In this document: one piece after another, positions 27,763-37,596 of the stretch
How positions within the stretch are numbered: the first letter of the stretch is position 1
How the letters are laid out: each line of letters opens with the position of its first letter
Source: Rhizobium sp. FKL33
GTDB lineage: Bacteria > Pseudomonadota > Alphaproteobacteria > Rhizobiales > Rhizobiaceae
NCBI RefSeq assembly: GCF_005222915.1
Contig: NZ_STFX01000001.1
Coordinates: 1 to 64,000 of the forward strand
Direction of reading: 5' to 3'
Length of the DNA stretch: 64,000 bases
Translations under genes and position numbers: made by a program
Notes under the pieces: model-generated
Database searches by the model: none
Seen by the model: only the letters and a program-made list of their open reading frames with translations
Told to the model about the DNA's origin: nothing

Positions 27763-30483
27763 TCAGCTCTCCTTCGATTTCGTCTTGGCAGCGGCCTTGG
27801 TCTTGGCCCCTGTGGTCTTGGTCGCCGCAGTCTTGGCGGCGGTCTTCGTCGTCTTGGCTTTCGCCGCGGTCTTCTTGGGGGTTGCGCCCTCGGCGTCCAC
27901 TGCTGCGGCTTTCTTGGCCGGCGCTTTCTTGGCGGCCGGCTTCTTGCCGACGCCCGCCTTGGCCGCGCGCTCGGCGATCAGGGCAAGCGCCTGTTCGATC
28001 GTGACGTTTTGCGGATCGGTGCCCTTGGGGATGGTGGCGTTGACCTTTTCCCAATTGACGTAAGGCCCGTATTTGCCGTCGCGGACGGTGATCTTGCCGC
28101 CATCGGGATGGTCGCCGAGGTCCTTGAGCGCCGCGGGCGCCGAGCGGCCGCGACCCGGGCCCTTGGCGGCCTTGTCGGCGATGACGCTGACAGCGCGGTT
28201 CAGACCGATCGAGAAGACGTCCTCGACGCTTTCGAGATTGGCGTAGCCGCCGTCATGCAGCAGGAAAGGCCCATAGCGGCCGATGCCGGCGGAAATCATC
28301 TTGCCGGTTTCCGGATGCTGGCCGACGTCGCGCGGCAGGTTGAGCAGCGCGAGCGCCTTTTCATGGTCCATGCTGTCGGGCGTCCAGCCCTTGGGCAGGC
28401 TGGCGCGCTTGGCCTCCTTGCCGTCGCCGCGCTGGACGTAAGGTCCGAAACGGCCCGACCGCAGGCTGATGTCCTCGCCGGTCATCGGATCGGCGCCGAA
28501 GGAGACGGGTTCGCTCGACACCGAGCCTTCGGCATCCGCCGCATCGGCCGACAATTGCCGGGTGAAATTGCAGTCCGGATAGTTGGAGCAGCCGATAAAG
28601 GCGCCGTAGCGGCCGAGCTTCAGCGACAATTTGCCGGTGCCGCAGACCTGACAGACGCGCGGATCGCCGCCGTCGGCGCGGGCGGGGAACAGAAGCGGCG
28701 CCAGCGCCTCGTTCATCGCGTCGATGACGTCGGAGACGCGAAGCTCCTTGGTCTGTTCGATCTGGGCGAAGAACTCGTTCCAGAAGTCGCGTAGCACGTC
28801 CTTCCAGTTCAAGTCGCCGGCGGAGATGCTGTCGAGCTTCTCTTCGAGCGAGGCGGTGAAATCATACTCCACATAGCGGGTGAAGAAGTTTTCGAGGAAG
28901 GTGGTGACGATGCGACCCTTGGCGTCGGGGATCAGCTTGCGCTTGTCGATCGTGACGTAACCGCGATCGCGCAGCGTCGCGAGCGTCGAGGCGTAGGTCG
29001 AGGGCCGGCCGATGCCAAGTTCTTCCATGCGCTTGATCAGCGTTGCTTCCGAATAGCGCGGCGGCGGCTCGGTGAAGTGCTGGCTGGCGTCGATCTTTTC
29101 CTTGGCGAGGCTTTCCTTGGCGCGGATCTCCGGCAAACGGCCGTCTTCCTCCTCGCCGGAATTGTCCTCGATCTCCTCGCGCTGATCGGTATAGGCAGCG
29201 ATGAAGCCGTCGAACTTGATCACCGAACCGACGGCGCGAAGGCCGGCGACGCGGCCGGCGTTTTCCGCGATGATTTCGGCCGTGGTGCGCTCGATATCGG
29301 CGCTCGCCATCTGGCTGGCGATGCCGCGCTTCCAGATCAGATCGTAGAGACGGAACTGGTCGGCGTCGAGATATTTGCGCACGCTGTCGGGCGTCCGGGT
29401 GAAGTCGGTCGGGCGGATGGCTTCGTGCGCTTCCTGGGCGTTCTTGGCCTTGGTGGAGTAGAGGCGCGCCTTTTCCGGCACATAACGGGGGCCGAATTGC
29501 GCGCCGATCGCCTTGCGGGCGGCGTCGATGGCTTCGGGCGCCATCTGCACGCCGTCGGTACGCATATAGGTGATGAGACCGGCGACTTCGCCGCCGATAT
29601 CCATGCCTTCATAGAGCTTCTGCGCCACCTGCATGGTGCGCGAGGCCGAGAAGCCCAGGCGCGAGGAGGCGGCCTGCTGCAGCGTCGAGGTGGTGAAGGG
29701 CGGCGAGGGATTGCGCTTGACGGGTTTCGCCTCGATGCTTTCGACGCGATAGGACGCGCCTTCCAGCATCGACTTCAGGTCTTTCGCCTGCACGCCGTCG
29801 CCGATGGAGCGGGGCTGAAGCTTTTTGCCGTCTGCGGACACCAGCCGGGCTTCGAACGTGTCGTTGCGCGGCGTGCGCAACAGCGCGACGATGTTCCAGT
29901 ATTCCTCGGCGACGAAGCGTTCGATTTCGGCTTCGCGGTCGCAGACCAGCCGCAGCGCCACGGACTGCACGCGGCCCGCGGATTTTGCGCCGGGAAGCTT
30001 GCGCCACAGCACAGGCGACAGGTTGAAGCCGACGAGATAATCCAGCGCGCGGCGTGCAAGATAGGCGTTGACGAGCGGCGCGTCGATATCGCGCGGCTCG
30101 GCCATCGCGTCGAGCACGGCCTTCTTGGTGATGGCGTTGAACACCACGCGTTTCACAGGCTTGTCGCCGATGACCTTTTTCTTCTTGAGAATGTCGAGCA
30201 CGTGCCAGGAAATCGCTTCGCCTTCGCGATCCGGGTCGGTTGCGAGGAAGAGGCCGTCGGACTTCTTCACCGCGTCGGCGATTTCATTCAGCCGTTTCTG
30301 CGAGGCGGCGTCGACTTCCCAAGACATCTCGAAGTCTTCGTCCGGGCGCACCGAGCCGTCCTTGGCCGGCAGGTCGCGCACATGGCCGAAAGAGGCGAGA
30401 ACCTTGTAGTTCGAACCGAGATATTTGTTGATCGTCTTTGCCTTCGCAGGCGATTCCACCACCACTACATTCATTATCGACAT
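27763..30483 (-). CDS. topA: DNA topoisomerase I
   Basis: 906 residues. The Toprim domain opens with VVVESPAKAKTINKYLG and has DPDREGEAISWH. The catalytic tyrosine lies at 306 in LITYMRTDG. One zinc finger of the topoisomerase type (C-x2-C ... C-x5-C around 590-620) is followed by repeats of the RYGPF/KYGPY kind and a long Lys/Ala/Thr-rich C-terminal tail, as in rhizobial TopA. An alternative ATG is three codons further in. It relaxes negative supercoils. The dprA gene lies upstream, separated by about 470 bases. Confidence 0.97.
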   Translation of the reverse strand: MSIMNVVVVESPAKAKTINKYLGSNYKVLASFGHVRDLPAKDGSVRPDEDFEMSWEVDAASQKRLNEIADAVKKSDGLFLATDPDREGEAISWHVLDILKKKKVIGDKPVKRVVFNAITKKAVLDAMAEPRDIDAPLVNAYLARRALDYLVGFNLSPVLWRKLPGAKSAGRVQSVALRLVCDREAEIERFVAEEYWNIVALLRTPRNDTFEARLVSADGKKLQPRSIGDGVQAKDLKSMLEGASYRVESIEAKPVKRNPSPPFTTSTLQQAASSRLGFSASRTMQVAQKLYEGMDIGGEVAGLITYMRTDGVQMAPEAIDAARKAIGAQFGPRYVPEKARLYSTKAKNAQEAHEAIRPTDFTRTPDSVRKYLDADQFRLYDLIWKRGIASQMASADIERTTAEIIAENAGRVAGLRAVGSVIKFDGFIAAYTDQREEIEDNSGEEEDGRLPEIRAKESLAKEKIDASQHFTEPPPRYSEATLIKRMEELGIGRPSTYASTLATLRDRGYVTIDKRKLIPDAKGRIVTTFLENFFTRYVEYDFTASLEEKLDSISAGDLNWKDVLRDFWNEFFAQIEQTKELRVSDVIDAMNEALAPLLFPARADGGDPRVCQVCGTGKLSLKLGRYGAFIGCSNYPDCNFTRQLSADAADAEGSVSSEPVSFGADPMTGEDISLRSGRFGPYVQRGDGKEAKRASLPKGWTPDSMDHEKALALLNLPRDVGQHPETGKMISAGIGRYGPFLLHDGGYANLESVEDVFSIGLNRAVSVIADKAAKGPGRGRSAPAALKDLGDHPDGGKITVRDGKYGPYVNWEKVNATIPKGTDPQNVTIEQALALIAERAAKAGVGKKPAAKKAPAKKAAAVDAEGATPKKTAAKAKTTKTAAKTAATKTTGAKTKAAAKTKSKES

Positions 30484-30685
30484 TCCGCCTGACGGCTTCA
30501 GATTGTGGTTTTGTTGACCCTTTCGCCGCTTGCGAGAGGGAAATCTTGCTGGCTTGGCGTCCAGACTTCGCCGCGCTTATAGCCTTGCAACGCCCGGCAA
30601 TGCAATCCATGGGCCAGACAATCCTTTCGGAGCCGCGAACGTCGTCGATGCAACGTGATACAACCATAAAATGTTGTGCAATTTG

Positions 30686-30713
30686 TTGCAATCTGAAATT
30701 AATCAATTATACT
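30686..30713 (+). promoter_or_regulatory. Predicted promoter of the small gene beside dprA
   Basis: TTGCAA at 30686-30691 and TATACT at 30708-30713, 16 bases apart, in a locally AT-rich stretch. It would start transcription about 50 bases before the small gene at 30769. Confidence 0.5.
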
Positions 30714-30768
30714 AACTCTAAGTGAGCTCAGCTCCGCGATACTATCATGGGTAGAGATTGGTTGTGCG

Positions 30769-30993
30769 ATGGACAGACGATTGGATGTGAGCGCCACTGC
30801 TGTGGCGACCTCCTGGGAGCGCATCTCCTATATCAAGCAGATGCTGGCGGAACTGTCGCAAGTGGCGCGAGCCGAGCGCGCCGACCTTCTCGTCTATCTG
30901 ATCGAGATGGCGTTCACCGAAGCCGGCGACCTGCTCGAGGCGCGGCCGCGTCAGGCCATTTCGAGCGACACGAGACCGCCGGGGTGGCGGTAG
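30769..30993 (+). CDS. Small conserved-looking protein overlapping dprA tail
   Basis: 74 residues: MDRRLDVSATAVATSWERI, then SYIKQMLAELSQVARAERADLLVYLIEMAF. The middle is a plausible amphipathic helix pair and the predicted promoter lies just upstream. The last 43 bases overlap the 3' end of dprA in the opposite direction. I do not recognise a family, but its composition reads as coding and I recall similar short proteins here in rhizobia. Role unknown. Confidence 0.55.
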   Translation: MDRRLDVSATAVATSWERISYIKQMLAELSQVARAERADLLVYLIEMAFTEAGDLLEARPRQAISSDTRPPGWR

Positions 30994-32093
30994 AGCCGGC
31001 CTGCCAGATCAAGCTCCAGCAGCACGAGATAGACGGTTTGCGCCGAGGCGCCGGTGTGGCGGATGACGTCGTCGATCTCCACCGGGCTCGGTCCGAGCGC
31101 ATCGATGATGCGCTGGCGCTCGCTGTCGGACGGCGGCGGCAGATGCGCGCCGTCGCCTTCACGCGGCGGCTCCTGCGCTTCCGGCGGCGAAAACAAGTCG
31201 CGTTCGGTGATCGGGGCCATGGCCCGAAGCACGTCCTCCGGCTCGGTGACAATCTGCGCGCCGTCGCGGATCAGCCCGTTTGCCCCTTTGCAGCGCGGAT
31301 CGAGCGGCGAACCGGGCGCGGCGAACACCAGCCGACCGAAATCAGCGGCATAGCGGGCGGTGATCAGCGAGCCCGACCGTTCCGCCGCCTCCACCACCAC
31401 CAACCCGAGGCCGATGCCGGCGATCAGCCGGTTGCGGCGCGGAAAATCGCGGGCGCGCGGCTCCCAGCCGAACGGCATTTCGCTGACGGCCGCGCCGCCG
31501 TGTTCGATAATGTCTCGTAAAAGGTCCAGATTTTCGGGCGGATAGGGGCGATCGAGACCGCCGGCGAGAATAGCGATCGTGCCGGTGTCGAGGCTGGCGC
31601 GATGGGCGGCGGCGTCGATGCCGCGCGCAAGCCCCGAGACGATGGCGTAACTGGCGCGTCCCAGTTCTTTGGCGATGAGGCTTGCAAATTTCGCGCCCGC
31701 GACCGAACAGTTGCGCGCTCCGACCACGCCGACCGCCACACTGCGCAGAACCTTGGGATCGCCCTCGACTGCGATCAGCGGCGGGGCCGCCTCGATCTGC
31801 CTGAGCGCTTGCGGATAATCCGGTTCGCCGATGCCGATGAAGCGGGCGCCGCGCCTGAGGGCTTCATTCAACTCGGCTTCAGCCTCTTCGCGGCTGGCCA
31901 CGCGGATCGGTCGGGTCGAACCGCCGCGCGCGGACAGTTCCGGCAGCATGTCGAGCGCGGTTTCGGCGGAGCCGAAATGATTGATGAGGTCGCGAAAGGT
32001 GGCGGGCCCGACATTGTCGGAGCGGATCAGCCTCAGCCAGGCGATCCTTTGTCGGTCGGAGAGCGCTATTCCCTTGGCGCTCCCCTGAGACAT
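30951..32093 (-). CDS. dprA: DNA processing protein DprA
   Basis: 380 residues. Rossmann-like domain with VGVVGARNCSVAGAKFA, VSGLARGIDAAAHRASL, AILAGGLDRPYPPEN and the nucleotide-loop-like SEMPFGWEPRARDFPRRNR, followed by a C-terminal winged-helix region. DprA loads RecA on incoming single-stranded DNA in competent bacteria; in most alphaproteobacteria it is simply conserved. It starts 6 bases after the plsY stop. Confidence 0.95.
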   Translation of the reverse strand: MSQGSAKGIALSDRQRIAWLRLIRSDNVGPATFRDLINHFGSAETALDMLPELSARGGSTRPIRVASREEAEAELNEALRRGARFIGIGEPDYPQALRQIEAAPPLIAVEGDPKVLRSVAVGVVGARNCSVAGAKFASLIAKELGRASYAIVSGLARGIDAAAHRASLDTGTIAILAGGLDRPYPPENLDLLRDIIEHGGAAVSEMPFGWEPRARDFPRRNRLIAGIGLGLVVVEAAERSGSLITARYAADFGRLVFAAPGSPLDPRCKGANGLIRDGAQIVTEPEDVLRAMAPITERDLFSPPEAQEPPREGDGAHLPPPSDSERQRIIDALGPSPVEIDDVIRHTGASAQTVYLVLLELDLAGRLYRHPGGLVSLEMA

Positions 32094-32099
32094 GGAGCC

Positions 32100-32717
32100 T
32101 TACCCCTTTTTGCCGATTTTGCTTTCCGTGCCCGACAGCAGCCGGGAAATATTGGCGTGATGCTTGGCGTAGGCGATAACCGTCATGACGGCCGCAACGG
32201 CGGCGATCTTCGGATCTCCGGTCAGATATTGCACCACCGGCACAACCAGCATTGCAACCAGAGCGGACAAAGAAGAGTAACGCGTGATGGCGGCCGTTGC
32301 AATCCAGACCAGCAGAAAAAGCAGACCCATCCGCCAGTTGAGGCCGAACATCACGCCGATATAGGTGGCGACGCCCTTGCCGCCCTTGAAGCCCAGCCAG
32401 ACCGGGAAGATATGGCCGATAAAGGCCGCAAAACCGGCGATCACGCCCGCTCCGACGCCGAAAAATGCGTAAGCCAGTGCGGCGGGAACCGTGCCCTTGA
32501 TCGCATCCAGCAGCAGCGTGGCGGCCGCCAGCTTCTTGTTGCCGGTGCGCAGCACATTGGTCGCGCCGATATTGCCCGAACCGATCGCACGGACATCGCC
32601 GAGGCCGGCGAGCCTGGTCAGGATCAGGCCGAAGGGCACCGAGCCCGAGAGATAGCCGAGAATGAGGGCGATGAGCGCGGGCATGGCCGCGATATTCCAG
32701 GTGGTGAGCGAATCCAT
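32100..32717 (-). CDS. plsY: Glycerol-3-phosphate acyltransferase PlsY
   Basis: 205 residues from ATG 32717 (AGGGGG upstream). A polytopic membrane enzyme that moves an acyl group from acyl-phosphate to glycerol-3-phosphate in phospholipid synthesis. Motifs: [12 protein letters not shown], the substrate motif [14 protein letters not shown] and [12 protein letters not shown]. About five membrane helices. It lies in the conserved order pyrB, pyrC-like, plsY, dprA. Confidence 0.95.
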   Translation of the reverse strand: MDSLTTWNIAAMPALIALILGYLSGSVPFGLILTRLAGLGDVRAIGSGNIGATNVLRTGNKKLAAATLLLDAIKGTVPAALAYAFFGVGAGVIAGFAAFIGHIFPVWLGFKGGKGVATYIGVMFGLNWRMGLLFLLVWIATAAITRYSSLSALVAMLVVPVVQYLTGDPKIAAVAAVMTVIAYAKHHANISRLLSGTESKIGKKG

Positions 32718-32828
32718 GCGATCCCCCTCTAATAGATGGTCTATGCGCCGGTATTTAGCGCGAAATCCCGCGTCGCGATAGGCGACGAGGTTATCGCGGC
32801 CAACGATCAACCGGCAAAAGCTATGATA

Positions 32829-34115
32829 TCAGGCGCCGAAGACCTGCTTGCCGCCCACATAGGTCGCCACCGCCCGGCCCGAGAAACGGGCGTTTTCGAA
32901 CGGCGTGTTCTTGGAGCGCGAGATCAGGTCTTCCTTGATGCAGAGCCAGGGTTCGTCGAGATCGATCAGCGTGATATCCGCCGGCGCGCCGGGCTTCAGC
33001 GTGCCGCCGGGGAGACCGAAGATCTGGGCCGGACGGGTCGACAGCGCGTCGATGAGGCGTTTCAGCGACACCGAACCGTCGTGATGCAGACGCAGCGCCG
33101 CCGACAGCAGCGTTTCCAACCCGATGGCGCCGTCGGCGGCTTCGGCGAAGGGCAGGCGCTTGGTGTCGACGTCCTGCGGATCATGCGAGGAAACGATGAT
33201 GTCGATATCGCCGCGCGCCAGGGCTTCCACCATGCCGACGCGGTCGTCCTCGGAGCGCAGCGGCGGATAGAGCTTGAAGAAGCTTCTGTACTCGCCGATG
33301 TCGTTTTCATTGAGCGCGAGATTGTTGATCGACACGGCGCAGGTGGCGCGGGCGCCGCGGTCGCGAGCGACCTTCACCGCCTCCACAGAGCCGGGAACGG
33401 AGAGTTGCGCGGCGTGATAGCGGCCGCAGGTGAGGGCGGCGACGCGGAGATCGCGCTCGAGCGGAATGATCTCGGCTTCGCCCGGAATGCCCGAGAGGCC
33501 CAGCCAGCTTGCAAGCAGGCCTTCATTCATCACGCCTTCGGAGCCGAGATATTTGTCGCGGGCTTCGAGCGCGATTACTGCATCGAAATCCCGGGCATAA
33601 GTGAGCGCCCGGCGCAGCACCTGGGTGTTGTGCAGCGACTTGCGGCCATTGGTGAAGGCCACTGCGCCCGCCTCTTTCAGCAGGCCGATCTCGGTCATCT
33701 CGTCACCGGTCAGGCCCTTGGTCAGCGCGGCGGCCGGATAGACGCGCACGGGCGAAGCGTCGCGCGCCATCTTCCGCACGAATTCCACCAGCGCGATGTC
33801 GTCGATCACCGGATCGGTGTCCGGCATCATGATGAAGGAGGTCACGCCGCCGGCGGCGGCGGCGCGGCCGGCCGAGGCGATGGTCTCGCGGTGCTCGCCG
33901 CCGGGTTCGCCGGTGAAAACGCGCGCGTCGATGAGGCCAGGCGTCGCGATCAGGCCCTGGCAATTGCGGATTGTCGCGCCCTCAGGGGCGCCCTGGTTCA
34001 GCGCGTCCTTGCCGGCTGCCGCGATCACGCCGTCCTGGATGACGACGGCGCCGACTTCGTCCATGTCGCGGGAGGGGTCGATGATGCGGACCCGATCGAG
34101 GATCGTGACGCTCAT
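32829..34115 (-). CDS. pyrC: Dihydroorotase homologue lacking metal ligands
   Basis: 428 residues, full class I dihydroorotase fold. The metal motif D-x-H-x-H is replaced: D63 is kept but R65 and F67 stand where the two histidines should be ([13 protein letters not shown]). The second region ALEARDKYL and the late motif [11 protein letters not shown] also depart from the active form. So it should be inactive and instead support aspartate transcarbamoylase, as known for PyrC' (PyrX) proteins paired with PyrB. Its start overlaps the pyrB stop by ATGA. A working dihydroorotase must be elsewhere. Confidence 0.9.
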   Translation of the reverse strand: MSVTILDRVRIIDPSRDMDEVGAVVIQDGVIAAAGKDALNQGAPEGATIRNCQGLIATPGLIDARVFTGEPGGEHRETIASAGRAAAAGGVTSFIMMPDTDPVIDDIALVEFVRKMARDASPVRVYPAAALTKGLTGDEMTEIGLLKEAGAVAFTNGRKSLHNTQVLRRALTYARDFDAVIALEARDKYLGSEGVMNEGLLASWLGLSGIPGEAEIIPLERDLRVAALTCGRYHAAQLSVPGSVEAVKVARDRGARATCAVSINNLALNENDIGEYRSFFKLYPPLRSEDDRVGMVEALARGDIDIIVSSHDPQDVDTKRLPFAEAADGAIGLETLLSAALRLHHDGSVSLKRLIDALSTRPAQIFGLPGGTLKPGAPADITLIDLDEPWLCIKEDLISRSKNTPFENARFSGRAVATYVGGKQVFGA

Positions 34116-35053
34116 GCGCGTTCTCCCTTGTTCTGGCTGATCAGCAGCGCTTCCATCACCGCCATGCGCACGGCCACACCCATTTCCACCTGTTCGCCGA
34201 TCACGCTTTGCGGACCGTCGGCGATCTCAGAGGCGATCTCGACGCCGCGATTCATCGGGCCCGGATGCATGACCAGGGCATCTTCCTTGGCCGCCTTCAG
34301 CTTTTCGGCGTCGAGGCCGTAATGGTGGAAATATTCGCGCACCGAGGGCACGAAGGAGCCGGCCATGCGCTCGCGCTGCAGGCGCAGCATCATCACCACA
34401 TCGGCGTCCTTCAGCCCTTCCTTCATGTCGTGGAAGACTTCGCAGCCCATATCGGCGATGCCGGAGGGCAGCAGCGTCGAAGGCGCCACCACGCGAACGC
34501 GGGCGCCCATGGCGTTGAGCAGCAGGATGTTGGAGCGCGCCACGCGCGAATGCAGCACGTCGCCGCAGATGGCGACGATGATGCGCGACAGCTTGCCCTT
34601 GGCGCGGCGGATGGTCAGCGCGTCCAGGAGCGCCTGCGTCGGATGCTCATGCTGGCCATCGCCGGCATTGACGACGGAGCAGGACACCTTCTGCGCCAGA
34701 AGGGCGGCGGCGCCGGCGGCGGAATGGCGGATCACCAGCACATCGGGGCGCATGGCGTTCAGCGTCATCGCCGTGTCGATCAGCGTTTCGCCCTTTTTCA
34801 CCGAGGAATTGCCGACCGACATATTCATGACGTCGGCGCCGAGCCGCTTGCCCGCGAGCTCGAAACTGCTCTGGGTGCGGGTGGAGGCTTCGAAGAACAG
34901 ATTGATCTGGGTGAGGCCTCGCAGCGTCGAGGTCTTCTTTTCCCGCTGCCGGGAAATCTTGACGGCCTCGTCGGCCTTGTCGAGGAGAAATCCGATATCG
35001 AGCTCGTTCAATCCCTTGATGCCGAGCAGATGGCGGTGCGGAAAAAAGACCAT
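34112..35053 (-). CDS. pyrB: Aspartate carbamoyltransferase catalytic subunit
   Basis: 313 residues from ATG 35053; the longer frame adds a weak leader. It joins carbamoyl phosphate and aspartate in pyrimidine synthesis. Carbamoyl-phosphate motif FFEASTRT has S-T-R-T at 57-60; [11 protein letters not shown] and MLRLQRERM and MHPGPMNRG follow. No pyrI regulatory subunit nearby; the inactive PyrC homologue that overlaps its stop is the likely structural partner. Confidence 0.96.
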   Translation of the reverse strand: MVFFPHRHLLGIKGLNELDIGFLLDKADEAVKISRQREKKTSTLRGLTQINLFFEASTRTQSSFELAGKRLGADVMNMSVGNSSVKKGETLIDTAMTLNAMRPDVLVIRHSAAGAAALLAQKVSCSVVNAGDGQHEHPTQALLDALTIRRAKGKLSRIIVAICGDVLHSRVARSNILLLNAMGARVRVVAPSTLLPSGIADMGCEVFHDMKEGLKDADVVMMLRLQRERMAGSFVPSVREYFHHYGLDAEKLKAAKEDALVMHPGPMNRGVEIASEIADGPQSVIGEQVEMGVAVRMAVMEALLISQNKGERA

Positions 35054-35155
35054 GCGGCGCGTCCTTCCTGAATTTTCACGGTCTATAGGGGGCGACCGCA
35101 TCAGGAGCAAGGCGGGGAGGGCGGAAAAAACGGCCCGTCCCCAGCCGGAGCGAGG

Positions 35156-36037
35156 TTATTTCAAGACGAGCAGGCCGGAGACGATGATGATCGCGGCGCC
35201 GGCGATGGTGTAGGCGTCGATCCCCGTGTTGAACAGGAGATAGCTGATCAGCGTGCCCCAGACGATCTGGCTATATTGCGTGGGCGCGACCAGCGACGGT
35301 TCGCCCAGCCGGAAGGCGCGCACCAGGAACATGCTGCCGCCGACGATCGCCGCCCCACCGGCGAAGAAGGTGGCTGCGGCAGGCAGGGTCAGCGGCTTCC
35401 ACTCGCCCGAATAAGCCAGATACGCTCCGGCGCCGATGGCCAGCAGCAGCGCCGGCGCTATGGCGAGCGCCGTATCCGACTCGTCGGGATGGGCTTTCTT
35501 CACCATCAACAGCGTGACGGAGAACAGGCAGGCCGAGCCGATGGCCGCGAGATGACCGGCGGTAAACGCGCCTGCGCCGGGGCGAAGCGCCACGATGACG
35601 CCGATGAAGCCCAGCACCACGCCGGCCCAGGCGATCGGCGTCAGCCGCTCCTTGAAGACGAGATAAGACATCACCGCCACCAGGATCGGCGACATGAAGG
35701 CGATCACATAGGCTTCCGGCATGGGAATATTGGCGAAGGCGTAGTAGATCAACGCCGTTTCGATCGCCAGCAGCAGGGCGCGCAGATAGGTGAAGCCGGG
35801 CTGGCGCGGAACGACGCTTTTCACCCGCCCGCTTGCGGCGGCGATGGCGAGAAGGATCACGGCCGCCGAAATCTCCAGCATCAGCGTCACCTGCGCCAGC
35901 GCATAGGCGCCGCTTTGCAGCTTCACAGTGGCGTCGGCGAGGGTGAAGGTGCCGTAGGAGGCGAGGCCCAGAAGGGCGGCTTTCAGCTTGACGGCGGAAA
36001 CGGACGGCACGGCGTGTTTTGCGGCGAGGTCGGACAT
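35156..36037 (-). CDS. DMT (EamA) family exporter
   Basis: 293 residues, ten predicted helices in two EamA repeats (repeat one about 15-145, repeat two about 155-290). Segments such as YYAFANIPMPEAYVIAFMSPI and GVVLGFIGVIVALRPG are typical. Likely a metabolite exporter; substrate unknown. About 100 bases upstream of pyrB on the same strand but with no overlap, so a separate unit is possible. Confidence 0.88.
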   Translation of the reverse strand: MSDLAAKHAVPSVSAVKLKAALLGLASYGTFTLADATVKLQSGAYALAQVTLMLEISAAVILLAIAAASGRVKSVVPRQPGFTYLRALLLAIETALIYYAFANIPMPEAYVIAFMSPILVAVMSYLVFKERLTPIAWAGVVLGFIGVIVALRPGAGAFTAGHLAAIGSACLFSVTLLMVKKAHPDESDTALAIAPALLLAIGAGAYLAYSGEWKPLTLPAAATFFAGGAAIVGGSMFLVRAFRLGEPSLVAPTQYSQIVWGTLISYLLFNTGIDAYTIAGAAIIIVSGLLVLK

Positions 36038-36170
36038 GGATTCTCAGGGGCTCGAAGGGCGGGCGCAGGCGGAAGGCTGGACCCGGCTCTGCGCGCTGTC
36101 GCGCCGCGCCATTCTGATTCCCCTCCGCATGTACCTGACGGTACGGTCGTTTCGGCCCGGCCACAACGAG

Positions 36171-36192
36171 AAAAGCAGGCCCGAAGGCCTGC
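36171..36192 (-). terminator. Rho-independent terminator of the DUF1328 gene
   Basis: On the minus strand GCAGGC, loop CTTCGG, GCCTGC, then TTTTC. It lies 34 bases after the stop of the DUF1328 gene. Confidence 0.75.
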
Positions 36193-36225
36193 CTGACGAT
36201 TCTCGGGACGACCGTGTCCCCAAGG

Positions 36226-36399
36226 CTACAGCACGAAGCTGCCGGCCATGAAGGCGAGGACCACGAAGACGAGGAAGATGATCAGCGCCAGCACGAACAG
36301 CACCTTGGCGATGCCGGCCGTCGCCGCCGAGACGCCCGAAAAGCCCAGAAAGCCCGAGACGATCGAAATCAGAAGAAAAATCAGCGCCCATTTGAGCAT
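36226..36399 (-). CDS. DUF1328 (YtjA-type) small membrane protein
   Basis: 57 residues, not long enough to stand out as an open frame: [20 protein letters not shown], then [20 protein letters not shown] and [16 protein letters not shown]. Two membrane helices and the FGFSG / AKVLF pattern match DUF1328. The ATG at 36399 has AGGCAACAC just upstream and the stop is at 36226-36228. Terminator follows. Function unknown; often stress-related by annotation only. Confidence 0.9.
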   Translation of the reverse strand: MLKWALIFLLISIVSGFLGFSGVSAATAGIAKVLFVLALIIFLVFVVLAFMAGSFVL

Positions 36400-36598
36400 G
36401 TGTTGCCTCCATCATGTTTCGCAAACCGAACGTGAGAGAGGCGGATTTGTTCCGGTGCGAACGCAGAAAGGCGCAGGATCCGGCTGGGATGCGAGATGGG
36501 GGGCTGGATGAACAATCCAAAATCTGTCGGTTGACGCGGCCATTCGGAGCCGGGTCAAAAGAAGGAGCCCTTTTCACTTTGCGGAGTGAGTTTCATTG

Positions 36599-37003
36599 AT
36601 GACGCCAGCGTCTGGTCGAGTTACAGTGCCGAAGCGGCAACTGAAAAATCGGACGTCATCATTGAATACCTATAGAAGCCGCCAGGTTATTTCAAAAGAT
36701 GAATTTCTGCATGCGCTGACGACTGGTGAGTCCGAGATTGTCACCGCCGCAATGATGGACGCGGTTGACTCCATCGACGATTCATCCTGGTTGTTGGAGC
36801 AGCTGAAGTTTCAGCTCCAAAATAGTAAAGACTATTGGATTGTTGGCACATCGATTGTCGCGCTGGGCGAGCTTGGGTTATTTCATTCTGATGTCGACCC
36901 CAAAGAAATCTACCGGCTCATCGAGCCGTTTGAAGAGAGGGACGGTTTCCGCGATTGGGCGGAGGATGCACTGAGTGATCTCCGAATTGCTATGAATGGT
37001 TGA
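36599..37003 (+). CDS. Small helical (HEAT-like) protein, orphan immunity candidate
   Basis: About 134 residues from ATG 36599; TTG 36596 (better spaced from GGAG) or TTG 36663 are possible starts. The sequence is a string of helices, such as IVTAAMMDAVDSIDD, WLLEQLKFQLQ and WIVGTSIVALGELGLF, with the look of short HEAT-repeat or contact-dependent immunity proteins. No toxin lies upstream. Base use is less GC-rich than the core. No family can be claimed. Confidence 0.6.
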   Translation: MTPASGRVTVPKRQLKNRTSSLNTYRSRQVISKDEFLHALTTGESEIVTAAMMDAVDSIDDSSWLLEQLKFQLQNSKDYWIVGTSIVALGELGLFHSDVDPKEIYRLIEPFEERDGFRDWAEDALSDLRIAMNG

Positions 37004-37225
37004 GGCCGGTTGAGTGCGCCCAAATGGTCCATGAAGTTAGCGCAATCAAATACTTTCGACCGTGTTGAAGAACAATTGATGGTGGCGCAGGAAATGTTTC
37101 CGCTATACGTCGACGTTGTCCCAACTCTATCGGCGAAGCACACGCGGTCCATCCAAGTCAGCTTTTCACCGATGTCATATCAGCCAACATTCCCCCACTC
37201 GCTAGCGCCCCGCTGAGGAGAAGAG

Positions 37226-37438
37226 ATGTTCTCGCATCGTGTCAGTTTGATCGGCTATTTCTTGATCGCCAGCGCCGTATTGACCGCATGGCTGGGCCTG
37301 CAATTCGATGACTACTTTGTCTTGTTCGTCAGCGCAAACGCCTATGCGATCGGGCTTTTGCTCATCATCATCGGCGTTGTCGTCCGTGGCTTCGAACGTA
37401 TCGAAACAGCCCTTCGAGCGTCCCGGCTTAACGACTAG
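37226..37438 (+). CDS. Small two-helix membrane protein
   Basis: 70 residues with a strong ribosome site (GAGGAGAAG) directly before ATG 37226. Two hydrophobic segments, LIGYFLIASAVLTAWLGL and YAIGLLLIIIGVVV, joined by a short acidic loop, then a basic end. Unknown function. Confidence 0.6.
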   Translation: MFSHRVSLIGYFLIASAVLTAWLGLQFDDYFVLFVSANAYAIGLLLIIIGVVVRGFERIETALRASRLND

Positions 37439-37475
37439 GCTGCACGAACGTACCGCGATCAAGCAATGAAATAAA

Positions 37476-37552
<77 letters not shown>

Positions 37553-37596
37553 GCTGAGGGCCTCGGAGACCGGGGCCGTGACACAAGCGCGGACGA

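Noticed and set aside
37010-37216. 68-residue open frame after the HEAT-like gene
   Set aside because: TTG start, no ribosome site, composition not protein-like; probably chance.
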